Assembly (NCBI GenBank): GCA_947363565.1 | Contig: CANAPP010000013.1 | Coordinates: 1-62,335 of the forward strand | Length of the DNA: 62,335 nt | Direction of reading: 5' to 3' | From: an uncultured Lachnospiraceae bacterium | Lineage (GTDB): Bacteria > Bacillota > Clostridia > Lachnospirales > Lachnospiraceae | In this document: piece after piece, positions 26,147-35,750 of the stretch | Numbering within the stretch: the first letter of the stretch is position 1 | Layout of the letters: every line of letters begins with the position of its first letter | The notes under the pieces: model-generated | Database searches by the model: none | The model's input: the letters and a program-made list of their open reading frames with translations, nothing else | What the model was told of the DNA's origin: nothing | Program-made: the position numbers and the translations under genes

Positions 26147-26903
26147 CCGAAAGCTCACCTCCCGTCAAAGACAATACGTCCAGAATCTCATTTAAAAACA
26201 CCCGCCTGTTCCTCCCGGCGCGAATCAGCTCATGGAAAATCTTCCCGTCTTTTAAAAATAAAATCCTGCCGCAATAGCTGGCTGAAAACGCATCGTGAGT
26301 CACCATAAAAATCGTAGCCCCAAGCTTTTCGTTCATCCGGGTAAACATCTCAAGGAGCGTCTGGGCTGAGCGCGAGTCAAGCGCCCCCGTCGGCTCATCC
26401 GCAAGAAGAAGTTTCGGCTCATTTATCAAAGCCCTGGCGCAGGCGCACCGCTGTTTCTGCCCGCCCGACACCTGATAGGGAAACTTCCCGGCAATCTCCC
26501 GGATGCCAAGCATCCCCATCATCGCATTTACTCTCTCCTTAATCTCCGCCTTCCCCTTCCTGTGAATCGTCATAGCAAGGACAATATTCTCCTCAATCGT
26601 CAGCGTATCCAAAAGATTGTAGTCCTGGAACACAAACCCGAGATTCCGCTTGCGAAACTCCGAAAGCCCATCCTCCGAAAGCTCCGTAATGTCCGTATCC
26701 CCGTAAAAAATATGCCCCGCCGTCACCCGGTCGATGGTGGAGAGCATGTTAAGGAGCGTCGTCTTCCCGGAGCCGGACGCCCCCATCACCCCCACGAACT
26801 CACCTTGCTCCACATGAAAACTCACCCGGTCAACCGCCTTCGTCACATTAGAACCGTTCCCGTAATATTTCTCCACATCGCATATGCGGATATATCCATC
26901 CAT
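26136..26903 (-). CDS. BceA-type ABC transporter ATP-binding protein
   Basis: ATPase partner of the FtsX-type permease, 255 aa, MacB/LolD/BceA group. Walker A is GASGSGKTT (about residues 41-49), signature VSGGQKQRCACARAL, Walker B LLLADEPTGALD, H-loop THDAF. ATG at 26903 is chosen because AGGAGGG lies 7 nt upstream and the family begins there; the open frame extends 37 codons further without similarity. Translationally coupled to the permease. Confidence 0.93.
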   Translation of the reverse strand: MDGYIRICDVEKYYGNGSNVTKAVDRVSFHVEQGEFVGVMGASGSGKTTLLNMLSTIDRVTAGHIFYGDTDITELSEDGLSEFRKRNLGFVFQDYNLLDTLTIEENIVLAMTIHRKGKAEIKERVNAMMGMLGIREIAGKFPYQVSGGQKQRCACARALINEPKLLLADEPTGALDSRSAQTLLEMFTRMNEKLGATIFMVTHDAFSASYCGRILFLKDGKIFHELIRAGRNRRVFLNEILDVLSLTGGELSDVR

Positions 26904-27051
26904 GCTGAATCCCTCCTGTTTTCTGTAACTGCTGTTTGCAAGATAACTATGATATTCGGACGATGCCACGGATTGTTCCGCACTTCGCGCTCCCACAATC
27001 CTAAAAACATTCAAAATCCGCCCTAATCGGGCTACTTTTTCATGTTTTTAC

Positions 27052-27106
27052 GGGTCCCAAAGTCATGTTTATTCATGCAAACATGAATCACATGACCTTT
27101 TGACCC
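27052..27106. repeat. 55-bp imperfect palindrome, candidate dispersed element
   Basis: Outer arms GGGTC/GACCC, then AAAGTCATGT against ACATGACCTTT, then ATTCATG-CAAA-CATGAAT at the centre: about 20 of 25 positions pair. It is far longer than a protein operator and is AT-rich inside. Its form suggests a REP/MITE-like repeat or an extended RNA hairpin. Confidence 0.55.
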
Positions 27107-27127
27107 TAGCATCATATCATAACAAAA

Positions 27128-27172
27128 ATTACCCTTGCCGGCAGAAAAATCTTCCTGCCGGTTAAGGGTAAT
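27128..27172 (-). terminator. Terminator of the chemoreceptor gene
   Basis: On the minus strand ATTACCCTT-AA-CCGGCAG pairs with CTGCCGG-C-AAGGGTAAT and is followed by TTTTTG. It lies 65 bp after the stop codon. Confidence 0.9.
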
Positions 27173-27236
27173 TGTAACAGCTTTGTCTATGCTTTTGTAT
27201 CGCGCAAGATTACGGTAGTCTTACAGTTTTGAAAGA

Positions 27237-28931
27237 TTACGCATTTTTCAGTTTAAACCTTCCCACAAGCTCCTTCATCAGCCTGGACTGGCTGGACAGC
27301 TCTTCACTGGCAGCCGCGCTTTCCTCGGCAGTCGCTGAGTTAGTCTGCACCACGCTGGAAATCTGGTCAATGCCCATCGTAACCTGAGAGACAGCCGCAG
27401 CCTGGTTACTGCTTGCCTCTGAAATATGCCCGACGATACCGGTCACCTCACTGACTCCATCCACTGCTTCCTTCAGAGCTTTCGCAGTCTCATCCGCGAT
27501 CATCGTACCGTTCTTTACCGCTGTCAGCGTATTCTCGATCAATACCGCCGTATTCTGGGAAGCCTCTGCACTCTTGCTGGCCAGATTGCGCACCTCATCA
27601 GCCACAACTGCAAAGCCTTTTCCGGCAGTTCCCGCCCGGGCCGCCTCTACAGCGGCGTTAAGTGCAAGAATATTTGTCTGGAATGCAATGTCCTCAATGG
27701 TTTTGATCACCTTTCCGATTTCATCCGAACATCTGCTGATGTCATTCATCGCCCGGATCATGCCCTGCATCTTCTGGTTGCTTGCCTCCATCTCATTACC
27801 TACATTGTTCGCCATATCACTGGCCTGCTGTGCGCTTTCCGCATTCTCTTTAACCTTTTCGGAAATCTCAGAGATCGTGGCAGCAAGCTCTTGTACGGAA
27901 CTGGCCTGCTCGGTCGCTCCCTGTGACAACGCCTGTGCACCGCTTGATACCTGCTCAGAACCATTGGCAACCTGAGCGGAGCTTTCGCTGATCTGGAGCA
28001 TCGTATCATTAAGCTTTTCTGCAATTGTACGGAAGGACACCAACAGCGGGTGGAAACCGCCCACATACTCATGCTCACATACGGAATCCACATCAAAATC
28101 ACCTGCAGCCATCTTCGCCAAAAATGCATTTTCATCATCAATAATTGCCCGAAGCTTTCGGATCAGCTCACGCATCTGATTAGAAAGCACGCCAAGCTCA
28201 TCTTTTGATATATAAGAAATCTCTACATCGAGATTGCCCTGCGCCATCTTGACTGCAGCATTTTCAATCTCAAATATCGGGAATTTGATTCCCCTTATAA
28301 TGACGAATGAGAAAATCACACCAATGATAATGATCACGATCATAATCACCGCCATAGCGATCAGAGATATATTATAAAATTTCCTGCTCTCTGCCGATAC
28401 TGCATCGGAGCCTTCCGAATTATATGTAATGATGTCACCGACCGCACTCTGGATCGCACTGTAAAGCTCAATGCACTCACCGTCTAAAATAGCCCGCGCT
28501 TCCTGTATCTTTCCCTCTCCTGCCAGCTTTTCAATCTCGTCATCATCTTCGCTGTACTGTGTCCAGAGGTTCTTTAAATTATTATAAAACTCCTTCTCTT
28601 CTTCATCAATGAGATTTCCATATTTATCAAGAAGTGCATCCATATCGCCTTTTTCCTTCTGGACGTAAGTAAGGCTCATCTCGGCCATGTCATCAGAGCC
28701 AGCCGTAAGATACGCCAACTCATTCAGCCGGATATTGGATATGGTCGTGTCCATCTCTCTCGCCACATCCACGCTCGGAAGCCAGCTTGTCGTAATATCA
28801 TTTGTCTTGTCGTTCATCCTGTTCATCAGAAAGAAAGACATCCCTCCGATGATGAGCATTCCAACCAATGCAACACCCACAAGGATATAAAGCTTTATAC
28901 TGATTTTAAAATTCCGGATGCTGTTTATCAT
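27237..28931 (-). CDS. Methyl-accepting chemotaxis protein
   Basis: Membrane chemoreceptor, 564 aa. TM1 is at about 12-34, followed by a four-helix-bundle periplasmic-type sensor (35-185), TM2 at about 190-212, HAMP, and the long signalling coiled coil with the conserved hairpin [21 protein letters not shown] followed by [14 protein letters not shown]. It implies a CheA-based motility or signalling system elsewhere. No CheR-binding pentapeptide is seen at the C-terminus (ends FKLKNA). Monocistronic, with its own terminator, placed between the two halves of a Bce-type resistance module. Confidence 0.96.
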   Translation of the reverse strand: MINSIRNFKISIKLYILVGVALVGMLIIGGMSFFLMNRMNDKTNDITTSWLPSVDVAREMDTTISNIRLNELAYLTAGSDDMAEMSLTYVQKEKGDMDALLDKYGNLIDEEEKEFYNNLKNLWTQYSEDDDEIEKLAGEGKIQEARAILDGECIELYSAIQSAVGDIITYNSEGSDAVSAESRKFYNISLIAMAVIMIVIIIIGVIFSFVIIRGIKFPIFEIENAAVKMAQGNLDVEISYISKDELGVLSNQMRELIRKLRAIIDDENAFLAKMAAGDFDVDSVCEHEYVGGFHPLLVSFRTIAEKLNDTMLQISESSAQVANGSEQVSSGAQALSQGATEQASSVQELAATISEISEKVKENAESAQQASDMANNVGNEMEASNQKMQGMIRAMNDISRCSDEIGKVIKTIEDIAFQTNILALNAAVEAARAGTAGKGFAVVADEVRNLASKSAEASQNTAVLIENTLTAVKNGTMIADETAKALKEAVDGVSEVTGIVGHISEASSNQAAAVSQVTMGIDQISSVVQTNSATAEESAAASEELSSQSRLMKELVGRFKLKNA

Positions 28932-29068
28932 ATCCTTTTTCTCCTTTCATCTTTGCGCCCCAGAAACCATTCTGAATCTCATGCTTTCGGGCACAACATA
29001 ACGGCTCTAAAAACAAGCCAATATACTAATAAATATATCGTCATATTTGGGTCATTAATAAGTGGAAA

Positions 29069-30091
29069 CTATAAATATTCCTCATCCCTTGCATGATAAT
29101 TCCCCATCGGAAATTTCAGAATGATCTTTGTTCCTTTTCCCTCCTCAGAAAGAGCAACAATCTCTATCCCGAGCTTTTCACAAAGATTTTTACACAGATA
29201 AAGCCCCATCCCTGTTGCCCGTCTCGTCTGTCTGCCGTTGCTTCCGGTAAAGCCCTTTTCGAAAATACGCGGCAGCTCTTCTTTTTTTATCCCCAGTCCG
29301 TCATCCTCAACCATAAGCCACACACTTCTCTCCTGCTCCTTCGTGTGGATGAACAATCGTTCCCTGTCTCCCCGCTTATATTTCACACTGTTTAAGATCA
29401 ACTGGTTCAGCATAAAAGAAATCCACTTCTCATCGGTATATACAAACTGCCTGCAGTCAACCTCTGCCTGTACACCATTCTCAATCAGCTCGTATTTATT
29501 TTCCGCAAGAACTGATGAGACAAGCTGTGAAAGATCTGTCTTCCGGACCATATAGTCTTTGTAAACTTCTCCGGCTCTGGCATAATAAAGCACCAGATCC
29601 ACCAGATGTTCTGTCTTCCGATTCTCCATCCGGATCCGCTTTGTCAGCTCATTCTTATTGTTTTCACAGATTAAAGACACGCCGGTAATCGGCGCTTTCA
29701 CCTCATGCACCCAACTCTCGATAAATTCCCGGTAATCCTCTTTTTCCCGTTCAATGGCACATATCCTCTCGATGACGGATTTGTTGGAGAGTCTTATCAT
29801 CTCCCGGTAAAGCCTGTCCTCCAGCCTCGGGGATGCGGGCATAAGCTCTCCAAGAAGATAACGCTGGTCCATCTCCTTTAAAAGCTTTGACAGCTCAGAA
29901 AAATATTTTCTCCGCCGGTAATATTCCGCCAGAAAAACTGCAGACGCTACCAGAAGATAACAGACAAAAAGCAGCTTCCTCAGTTCTTTCGGATATCCGG
30001 TAATCCCAAGAAAGGCAAATACAGCCGACAGACAGAATATATGCCGGATCATCGTAAAAAACTTATCTTTTATATACGCCATCAAGGTCAT
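29069..30091 (-). CDS. BceS-like intramembrane-sensing histidine kinase
   Basis: Sensor kinase, 340 aa. Two close membrane helices (about 15-31 and 38-56) with almost no external loop are typical of kinases that read a Bce-type transporter rather than a ligand. The phosphoacceptor is His129 in WVHEVKAPITG; the ATPase domain has LNQLILNSVKYK (N box), VEDDGLGIKKEELPRIFEKG (G1 and F boxes) and GMGLYLCK. It overlaps the response-regulator gene by 4 nt (ATGA). The likely partner transporter is at 24044-26903. Confidence 0.93.
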   Translation of the reverse strand: MTLMAYIKDKFFTMIRHIFCLSAVFAFLGITGYPKELRKLLFVCYLLVASAVFLAEYYRRRKYFSELSKLLKEMDQRYLLGELMPASPRLEDRLYREMIRLSNKSVIERICAIEREKEDYREFIESWVHEVKAPITGVSLICENNKNELTKRIRMENRKTEHLVDLVLYYARAGEVYKDYMVRKTDLSQLVSSVLAENKYELIENGVQAEVDCRQFVYTDEKWISFMLNQLILNSVKYKRGDRERLFIHTKEQERSVWLMVEDDGLGIKKEELPRIFEKGFTGSNGRQTRRATGMGLYLCKNLCEKLGIEIVALSEEGKGTKIILKFPMGNYHARDEEYL

Positions 30092-30756
30092 ATCCGATAC
30101 CCCATCCCCCGTTTTGTCTCGATAAATTTGTGGACACCGATACTGTCAAGCTTGCTTCTTAAACGAGTTACATTGACACTTAAGCTGTTGTCGTCAATGT
30201 ACACTTGATTATCCCAAAGATACTCGATCATCTCTGCCCTCGATACGATCTCTCCCTGCCGCATGAACAGACAGTGCAGAATCTTGATTTCATTTTTGGT
30301 AAGCTCTGTGCTTTTCCCTTCGAAGACCGCACAGCCTTTTGCCAAGTACAGCTTCACGCCCTTATAGGAAAGCTGTGACTGCTCTCCATCCGGCTCCCTT
30401 TTCACCCGCTTTAACACCGCCGCAATCCGTGCCAGAAGAACCGGAGGATAAAAGGGCTTCGTGATATAATCGTCGCCGCCGTTTATCATCCCGTTAAGCT
30501 CGTCTGCCGAATCGGTCCGGCTGGTCAGAAATATTACCGGCACCTCTGACTTTGCACGGATTTCCGTACAGATATCAAACCCTGACACTCCCGGAAGATT
30601 GAGGTCTAAAAGCACAAGATCCGGCCGGATTTCAAAGACAGCTTCCGCCGTCCGTTCAAAATGTTCTAACACAGTCACTTCATACAATGCATTTTTAAGG
30701 AGAACCGAAAGCTCCTGCCGGATGACAGGCTCATCCTCGACAATCAAAATATTCAT
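30088..30756 (-). CDS. OmpR-family response regulator (BceR-like)
   Basis: DNA-binding regulator, 222 aa. The receiver domain has the acidic pair Glu7/Asp8, phosphorylated Asp51 in LVLLDLNLPG, and Lys in YITKPF. The C-terminal winged helix includes LTKNEIKILHCLFMRQGE and SVNVTRLRSKL. First gene of the pair with the kinase. It is expected to activate the BceAB-like operon under peptide-antibiotic stress, by analogy with Bacillus BceRS. Confidence 0.94.
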   Translation of the reverse strand: MNILIVEDEPVIRQELSVLLKNALYEVTVLEHFERTAEAVFEIRPDLVLLDLNLPGVSGFDICTEIRAKSEVPVIFLTSRTDSADELNGMINGGDDYITKPFYPPVLLARIAAVLKRVKREPDGEQSQLSYKGVKLYLAKGCAVFEGKSTELTKNEIKILHCLFMRQGEIVSRAEMIEYLWDNQVYIDDNSLSVNVTRLRSKLDSIGVHKFIETKRGMGYRI

Positions 30757-30860
30757 AGATCTCTCCCTGTCTCAAAAGTCAGATAAAATAATGTCACATC
30801 GTTATCATTGTACTCTCTGCCCCGCTATTTGTAAAATATTTTTCCGGATACAACCTGCAT

Positions 30861-30894
30861 AAAAAACCGCAGCTTCCCATGGGGCTGCGGTTTT
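30861..30894 (-). terminator. Terminator of gpmI
   Basis: On the minus strand AAAACCGCAGC pairs with GCTGCGGTTTT around a 10-nt loop and runs into TTTTTTATG. It is 24 bp after the gpmI stop. Confidence 0.92.
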
Positions 30895-30917
30895 CTTATC
30901 TTATCTGCTCATTCTAT

Positions 30918-32456
30918 CTACTTCATCAAGAGCGATTTCCCGGTCATCTCCGCCGGCTTGTCAAGCCCCATAAGCTCAATCAGCGTCGGCGCGATATCCG
31001 CTAGGCATCCGCCCTCCCTAAGCTTATACGCCGGGTCGGCATTCACCAGGATGAACGGCACCGGATTGGTCGTATGGGCAGTAAAAGGCTCACCCGTCTC
31101 ATCGTCGATAAGCTGCTCCGCATTGCCGTGATCCGCGCAGATAAACATCTGTCCGCCCACTTCTTTCACCGCGTCCACTGCCTTTCCTACGCACTCATCC
31201 ACCGCCTCGATGGCCTTGATGGCAGCCGCCTCCACACCGGTATGCCCGACCATATCCGGGTTGGCAAAGTTAATGATGATCACGTCATATTCCCCGGACT
31301 TAATCGCCCCAGTCAACTTGTCGCACACCTCATAGGCGCTCATCTCCGGTTTCAGGTCATAAGTGGCAACCTTCGGGGAATTTACAAGAATCCTGTCCTC
31401 ACCCTCATTCGGCTCCTCCACGCCGCCGTTGAAGAAGAACGTTACATGTGCATATTTTTCCGTCTCTGCGATACGCGCCTGTCTAAGTCCGCTCTTTGCC
31501 AGGAATTCTCCGAATGTATTGGTAATCTCTTCCTTTACAAATGCAACCTGCTTGTTGGGGATGGTCACATCATACTCCGTAAAGCACACATAAGTTGTCT
31601 TTACCCTGCCGCCCCGGTCAAATCCGGTAAATCCGTCGTCGCAGAAAGTCCTCGTAATCTCCCTTGCGCGGTCCGGGCGGAAGTTAAAGAAGATAATGGA
31701 ATCATTATCCTTGATCGTGGCAACCGGAGCGCCGTCTTTCATCACAACGGTAGGCAGTACGAACTCATCCGTAGTGTCTTTATCGTATGAGTTTTGGATG
31801 CCTTCCGGCCCGCTCGCCGCCGTCTCGCCCTCACCGTAAACCATAGCGCGGTAAGCTTTCTCCACACGGTCCCAGCGGTTATCCCTGTCCATGGCATAGT
31901 AACGCCCCATCACAGTAGCAACCTCACCGACACCAATCTCTTCCATCTTTGCCACTAACTCTTCCACATATTCCTTCCCGGAAGCCGGAGGCGTGTCACG
32001 CCCGTCTAAGAAACAGTGTACATAGACTTTCTTAAGCCCCTGCCTCTTCGCCAACTCCAAAAGACCGTAGATATGCGTGTTGTGGCTGTGTACGCCGCCG
32101 TCGGACACAAGGCCGTACATGTGGAGGGCGCTGTCATTCCTTTTCACATTCTCACATGCGGCAAGGAGCGCTTTATTTTCAAAAAAATCGCCGTCCTGGA
32201 TAGATTTCGTAATCTTCGTCAAATCCTGGTATACGATGCGTCCTGCACCCATATTAAGATGGCCCACCTCAGAGTTTCCCATCTGCCCGTCCGGCAGCCC
32301 TACCGCCAGTCCGCTTGCGTTGCCCTTAACGAACGGACACTCTGCCATCAGCTTATCCATGACCGGGGTCTTGCCCTCCGCCACCGCATTTCCGGCAGTA
32401 TTCTCATTCAGCCCATAACCGTCTAATATCATTAAAACCGTTGGTTTCTTACTCAT
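30918..32456 (-). CDS. gpmI: 2,3-bisphosphoglycerate-independent phosphoglycerate mutase
   Basis: Interconverts 3- and 2-phosphoglycerate in glycolysis, 512 aa, with two metal ions. [12 protein letters not shown] carries the first metal Asp, and [16 protein letters not shown] holds the catalytic Ser. Later come [33 protein letters not shown] and [13 protein letters not shown] at 32456 is preceded by AAAGGAG; an open frame 57 codons longer has no similarity. It follows an esterase gene by 19 bp and ends the glycolytic block. Confidence 0.98.
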   Translation of the reverse strand: MSKKPTVLMILDGYGLNENTAGNAVAEGKTPVMDKLMAECPFVKGNASGLAVGLPDGQMGNSEVGHLNMGAGRIVYQDLTKITKSIQDGDFFENKALLAACENVKRNDSALHMYGLVSDGGVHSHNTHIYGLLELAKRQGLKKVYVHCFLDGRDTPPASGKEYVEELVAKMEEIGVGEVATVMGRYYAMDRDNRWDRVEKAYRAMVYGEGETAASGPEGIQNSYDKDTTDEFVLPTVVMKDGAPVATIKDNDSIIFFNFRPDRAREITRTFCDDGFTGFDRGGRVKTTYVCFTEYDVTIPNKQVAFVKEEITNTFGEFLAKSGLRQARIAETEKYAHVTFFFNGGVEEPNEGEDRILVNSPKVATYDLKPEMSAYEVCDKLTGAIKSGEYDVIIINFANPDMVGHTGVEAAAIKAIEAVDECVGKAVDAVKEVGGQMFICADHGNAEQLIDDETGEPFTAHTTNPVPFILVNADPAYKLREGGCLADIAPTLIELMGLDKPAEMTGKSLLMK

Positions 32457-32475
32457 TTTCCTAATCTCCTTTAAA

Positions 32476-33303
32476 TTACAATATCGTTCCAAGCCACGCG
32501 TCGGCCAGCGTAATCCACTGTGCACACGGCTCATTAATCCCGCTTCCGTCCGCGCGCTCCACTGTCCGGCACGCAAGGCTGAGCCCGTGCTCTCCCTTCG
32601 GAAATACATGGAGCTCCGCCGGTACACCGGCGCGCTTAAGGGCAGATACCATTAAAAATGCATTCTCCACCGGAACCGTATCATCATCAAGGGTATGCCA
32701 GATAAAACAGGGCGGCGTATCCTCTGTCACCTGTTTTTCTATCGAAAGCTCCCCGGAAAGCTCGGAAAAACGCTCTCCCAAAAGATTTTCAAAGCTCCCT
32801 CTGTGGGAAATCCCCTCTTCTGACGTAATGACCGGATAGCTTAAGAGCATTCCCGCCGGCCTAAGCGTCTCTGACGCCTCTTTCTCCACACCCAGAGCCT
32901 TCAAAAGCCGCTCCCGATTCCAGAACACTCCAAGAGACGCCGCCAGATGCGCGCCCGCCGAGAATCCCGCAAGGATGATCTTTCTTTCATCCACCTGCCA
33001 CTTTGCCGCATTTTCGCAGATTATCTTCATGGCAGTGCCAAGCTCCAGGAGCGGAGCCGGATGCCTTGCCGGAGCGACCGAATAGCGGAGCACACATGCA
33101 TGATATCCCTGGTTTAAAAAATGAATAGCGACAGGTTCGCCCTCCCGGTAACTTAATTTCTCATAACCGCCGCCAGGACAGATAAGCACCATCGGGCGTT
33201 TTTTTATCTTAATCTTGTCCGCCGGAGTGTCCAGAAGATAAGTCTCAAGCCGCACATAATCCCGGGAGCCTTCTGCCTGAATCGGAATTTCCATATAACG
33301 CAT
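32476..33303 (-). CDS. Alpha/beta-hydrolase (esterase)
   Basis: Carboxylesterase-like enzyme, 275 aa, of the acetyl-esterase/BD-FAE type. The oxyanion-hole motif is [10 protein letters not shown], the nucleophile motif GFSAGAH, the acid lies in [13 protein letters not shown], and the His in [11 protein letters not shown]. There is no signal peptide, so it is cytosolic. A gene of this type next to glycolytic genes may deacetylate imported sugars, but that is inference. It starts a short unit with gpmI, downstream of the tpiA terminator. Confidence 0.88.
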   Translation of the reverse strand: MRYMEIPIQAEGSRDYVRLETYLLDTPADKIKIKKRPMVLICPGGGYEKLSYREGEPVAIHFLNQGYHACVLRYSVAPARHPAPLLELGTAMKIICENAAKWQVDERKIILAGFSAGAHLAASLGVFWNRERLLKALGVEKEASETLRPAGMLLSYPVITSEEGISHRGSFENLLGERFSELSGELSIEKQVTEDTPPCFIWHTLDDDTVPVENAFLMVSALKRAGVPAELHVFPKGEHGLSLACRTVERADGSGINEPCAQWITLADAWLGTIL

Positions 33304-33350
33304 AGCTGTTTACCTCACAAACATTATCCATCGCAGGCTGTTCTTAAAGA

Positions 33351-33377
33351 AAGACCGCCGGTAAAACTGGCGGCCTT
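33351..33377 (-). terminator. Terminator of tpiA
   Basis: On the minus strand AAGGCCGCCAG pairs with CGGCGGTCTT around TTTTAC and leads into CTTTCTTT, 24 bp after the tpiA stop. Moderate T-run. Confidence 0.75.
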
Positions 33378-33400
33378 CCCTCTATGCCTTAATGTAGCAA

Positions 33401-34150
33401 TTATTTGTAATTTACAATCTTGCCAAAATCAGCCTTCAAAGACGCGCCGCCTACAAGACCGCCGTCAATATCAGCCTGTGCAAACAGCTCTGCCGCATTC
33501 CCGGCATTTACAGAACCGCCGTACTGGATGCGGATAGCTGCCGCTGTAGCATCGTCGTAAATCTCTGCGATGCATGCGCGGATTCCCGCACACACTTCCT
33601 CTGCCTGCTCCGTCGTAGCGGTCTTGCCTGTCCCGATTGCCCAGATTGGCTCGTAAGCGATAACCGCTTCCTTCGCCTGGTCTGCCGTAACATTTAAGAA
33701 ACCAACCTTAACCTGCTGGCGGATAAAGTCCATAGTCACGCCCTGCTCTCTCTGCTCCAATGTCTCGCCGCAGCACATGATTGGTGTGATGCCGTGCTCA
33801 AATGCCTTTAACATCTTCTTATTTACGGTCTCGCTTGTCTCAGCAAAATACTCTCTTCTCTCAGAATGTCCCAAAACTACATATTTTACGCCCGCGTCTA
33901 CAAGCATTGCCGGAGCGATTTCGCCGGTGTAAGCGCCGCTCTCCTCAAAATACATATTCTCAGCGCCAACCTGGATATTGGAGCCTTTGCATGCCTCAAC
34001 AACCGGGATAATATCAATCGCCGGAACACAGAATACTACGTCAACATCCTCGCTTGCCACCAACGGTTTTAATTCCTCAACTAAAGCAACTGCCTCGCTC
34101 GGTGTCTTGTTCATCTTCCAGTTGCCTGCAACAATCTTTCTTCTTGCCAT
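33401..34150 (-). CDS. tpiA: Triosephosphate isomerase
   Basis: TIM-barrel enzyme interconverting dihydroxyacetone phosphate and glyceraldehyde-3-phosphate, 249 aa. Catalytic residues are visible: Lys in NWKMN, His in LGHSERR, Glu in [15 protein letters not shown]; the phosphate loop is [11 protein letters not shown] and [15 protein letters not shown] is upstream. It lies 187 bp after pgk, separated by repeated structured sequence. Confidence 0.99.
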   Translation of the reverse strand: MARRKIVAGNWKMNKTPSEAVALVEELKPLVASEDVDVVFCVPAIDIIPVVEACKGSNIQVGAENMYFEESGAYTGEIAPAMLVDAGVKYVVLGHSERREYFAETSETVNKKMLKAFEHGITPIMCCGETLEQREQGVTMDFIRQQVKVGFLNVTADQAKEAVIAYEPIWAIGTGKTATTEQAEEVCAGIRACIAEIYDDATAAAIRIQYGGSVNAGNAAELFAQADIDGGLVGGASLKADFGKIVNYK

Positions 34151-34204
34151 TTTTATTCTCCTCCAAAATATAATTTAATGTAGCTTCACCTTACTAAGTT
34201 CATT

Positions 34205-34342
34205 CTTGTGGTAGTTCGATTCGCCTTGTTCATCGAACGGCTTTCACACTAAGCTCGAAAAAACCTCGCTAAGTGTTCAATGCCAAGTGCGGTGAAGTAA
34301 GTTCGCACTAAGGCTCGAAAAGACCAAGCCTAAGTGCTTACT
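34205..34342 (-). repeat. Structured repeat copy A between pgk and tpiA
   Basis: About 80 bp (34211-34290) match the gap-pgk spacer (35670-35750) at nearly 90 percent by eye. On the minus strand the stretch contains CACTTAGCGAGG paired imperfectly with CGAGCTTAGTGTG, then GTTCGATGAAC. It is preceded by a separate hairpin that begins at the pgk stop (34297-34341; GTAAGCACTTAGGCT against AGCCTTAGTGC). Confidence 0.8.
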
Positions 34343-35531
34343 TATCATTAGCCGCCGCTACGCCCGGCAGCTCCTTGCCTTCTAAGAACTCGAGGGATGC
34401 GCCGCCGCCTGTGGAGATGTGGGTCATCTTATCGCCGTATCCTAACTGGTTCACTGCCGCTGCGGAGTCGCCGCCGCCGATGATGGTCACTGCCTCTGTG
34501 TCTGCCAGAGCTTTTGCTACCGCCTCTGTTCCTGTGGCAAACTTCGGCATCTCAAAGCAGCCCATCGGCCCGTTCCATACAACGGTCTTTGCGTCTTTCA
34601 CTGCCTCGCAGAAAATCTCTGTCGTCTTCGGTCCAATGTCAAGTCCCTGCCAGCCGTCCGGAATCTCGCCGGATGCCACGATTTTAGCGTTCGCATCGTT
34701 GGAAAAGTCGTCTGCAATCACGGTGTCAACAGGAAGAAGTAACTTCACGCCCTTCTCCTCCGCTTTCTTTAACATGTTAAGGGCATACTCGCAATAGTCA
34801 GCCTCAAGAAGGGAGCCGCCTACACTGCCGCCCTGCGCCTTGCTGAACGTATAGGACATGCCGCCGCCGATGATCAGCGTGTCCACCTTGTCAAGCAAGT
34901 TCTCGATTACGGAAATCTTGCTGGAAACCTTCGCTCCACCAAGGATTGCCACAAACGGCCTCTCCGGGTTGTTTACTGCATTTCCGAGGAAATCAATCTC
35001 TTTCTGCATGAGATACCCCACTGCCGCCGTGTCAACGAACTGTGTCACGCCCACGTTTGAGCAGTGCGCGCGGTGTGCGGTCCCGAATGCATCATTTACA
35101 AATACATCGCAGAGAGACGCAAGGTCTTTGCTGAACGCCTCGCCGTTCTTTGTCTCCTCTGCGCGGTAACGTGTATTTTCAAGAAGGATAACGTCTCCGT
35201 CATTCATAGCCGCAACTGCAGCTTTCGCATTCTCGCCCACAACATTTGCATCAGCGGCAAACTTTACTTCCTGACCGAGAAGCTCAGAAAGGCGCGCTGC
35301 CACCGGTGCAAGAGAAAGCTCCGGTTTCGGCTCTCCCTTCGGCTTTCCAAGGTGGGAGCAGAGGATTACTTTTCCGCCGTCTGCAACCAGTTTCTTGATG
35401 GTCGGAAGTGCGGCTACAAGGCGGTTCTCATCTGTGATCTTTCCGTCGATGAGCGGAACGTTAAAATCACATCTGCAAAGAACCTTCAAGCCTTTTACAT
35501 TGATATCGTCAACTGATTTTTTATTAAGCAT
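34338..35531 (-). CDS. pgk: Phosphoglycerate kinase
   Basis: Makes ATP from 1,3-bisphosphoglycerate, 397 aa. Substrate-binding signature [18 protein letters not shown], the SHLGKPKG loop, [12 protein letters not shown] and the nucleotide-binding [11 protein letters not shown] with [15 protein letters not shown] at 35531 is preceded by AGGAGG with 8 nt spacing; 20 further codons are open upstream without similarity. Its ribosome site begins about 40 nt after a strong terminator hairpin, so expression depends on read-through from gap or on an unseen promoter. Confidence 0.98.
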   Translation of the reverse strand: MLNKKSVDDINVKGLKVLCRCDFNVPLIDGKITDENRLVAALPTIKKLVADGGKVILCSHLGKPKGEPKPELSLAPVAARLSELLGQEVKFAADANVVGENAKAAVAAMNDGDVILLENTRYRAEETKNGEAFSKDLASLCDVFVNDAFGTAHRAHCSNVGVTQFVDTAAVGYLMQKEIDFLGNAVNNPERPFVAILGGAKVSSKISVIENLLDKVDTLIIGGGMSYTFSKAQGGSVGGSLLEADYCEYALNMLKKAEEKGVKLLLPVDTVIADDFSNDANAKIVASGEIPDGWQGLDIGPKTTEIFCEAVKDAKTVVWNGPMGCFEMPKFATGTEAVAKALADTEAVTIIGGGDSAAAVNQLGYGDKMTHISTGGGASLEFLEGKELPGVAAANDK

Positions 35532-35573
35532 ATATATAGCCTCCTGTAAAATATAAGGTTTCATTGTGGATTG

Positions 35574-35606
35574 AAAAAGGGTCCGGTCCAAAAGACCGGA
35601 CCCTTT
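35574..35606 (-). terminator. Terminator/attenuator between gap and pgk
   Basis: On the minus strand AAAGGGTCCGGTC pairs perfectly with GACCGGACCCTTT around a 5-nt loop and is followed by TTTTTC, a textbook intrinsic terminator, yet pgk starts only 43 nt later. Confidence 0.9.
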
Positions 35607-35625
35607 GTTGAGTCTTTTCTAAGGT

Positions 35626-35750
35626 AGTTCTTCGAGACTAAGCTCGTGCTACTCACCATTTTCCACATGGAAGTTCGATTCGCTTTGCTCCTCGAACGGC
35701 TTTCACACTACGCTCGTGAAAAACCTCGCTAAGTGTTCAATGCCAGTGCT
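35626..35750 (-). repeat. Structured repeat copy B between gap and pgk
   Basis: 35670-35750 is the second copy of the element at 34211-34290. Shared blocks include CCTCGCTAAGTGTTCAATGC and CGAACGGCTTTCACACTA on the plus strand. A further hairpin, GTAG-CAC-GAG against CTC-GAAGAA-CTAC, lies at about 35627-35655. Confidence 0.8.

Larger units (their letters stand above)
26904..27236. other. Intergenic region between BceA-like and chemoreceptor genes
   Basis: About 330 bp without a gene. It contains the long imperfect palindrome at 27052-27106, a GCCC-N5-GGGC hairpin near 27020-27035 and the chemoreceptor terminator at 27128-27172. No convincing promoter for the bceAB-like pair was found, although one must lie here. 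Confidence 0.5.

Noticed and set aside
28931-29068. Possible sigma-D promoter for the chemoreceptor (GCCGTTAT with a TATA-like -35)
   Set aside because: The -10 is close to GCCGATAA, but no TAAA element occurs at 14-16 bp, so the match is too weak.
34205-34240. GTTCGATTC in the glycolytic spacer resembling a tRNA T-loop
   Set aside because: No acceptor stem, anticodon arm or CCA-adjacent pairing can be built around it; it is part of the repeated hairpin element.
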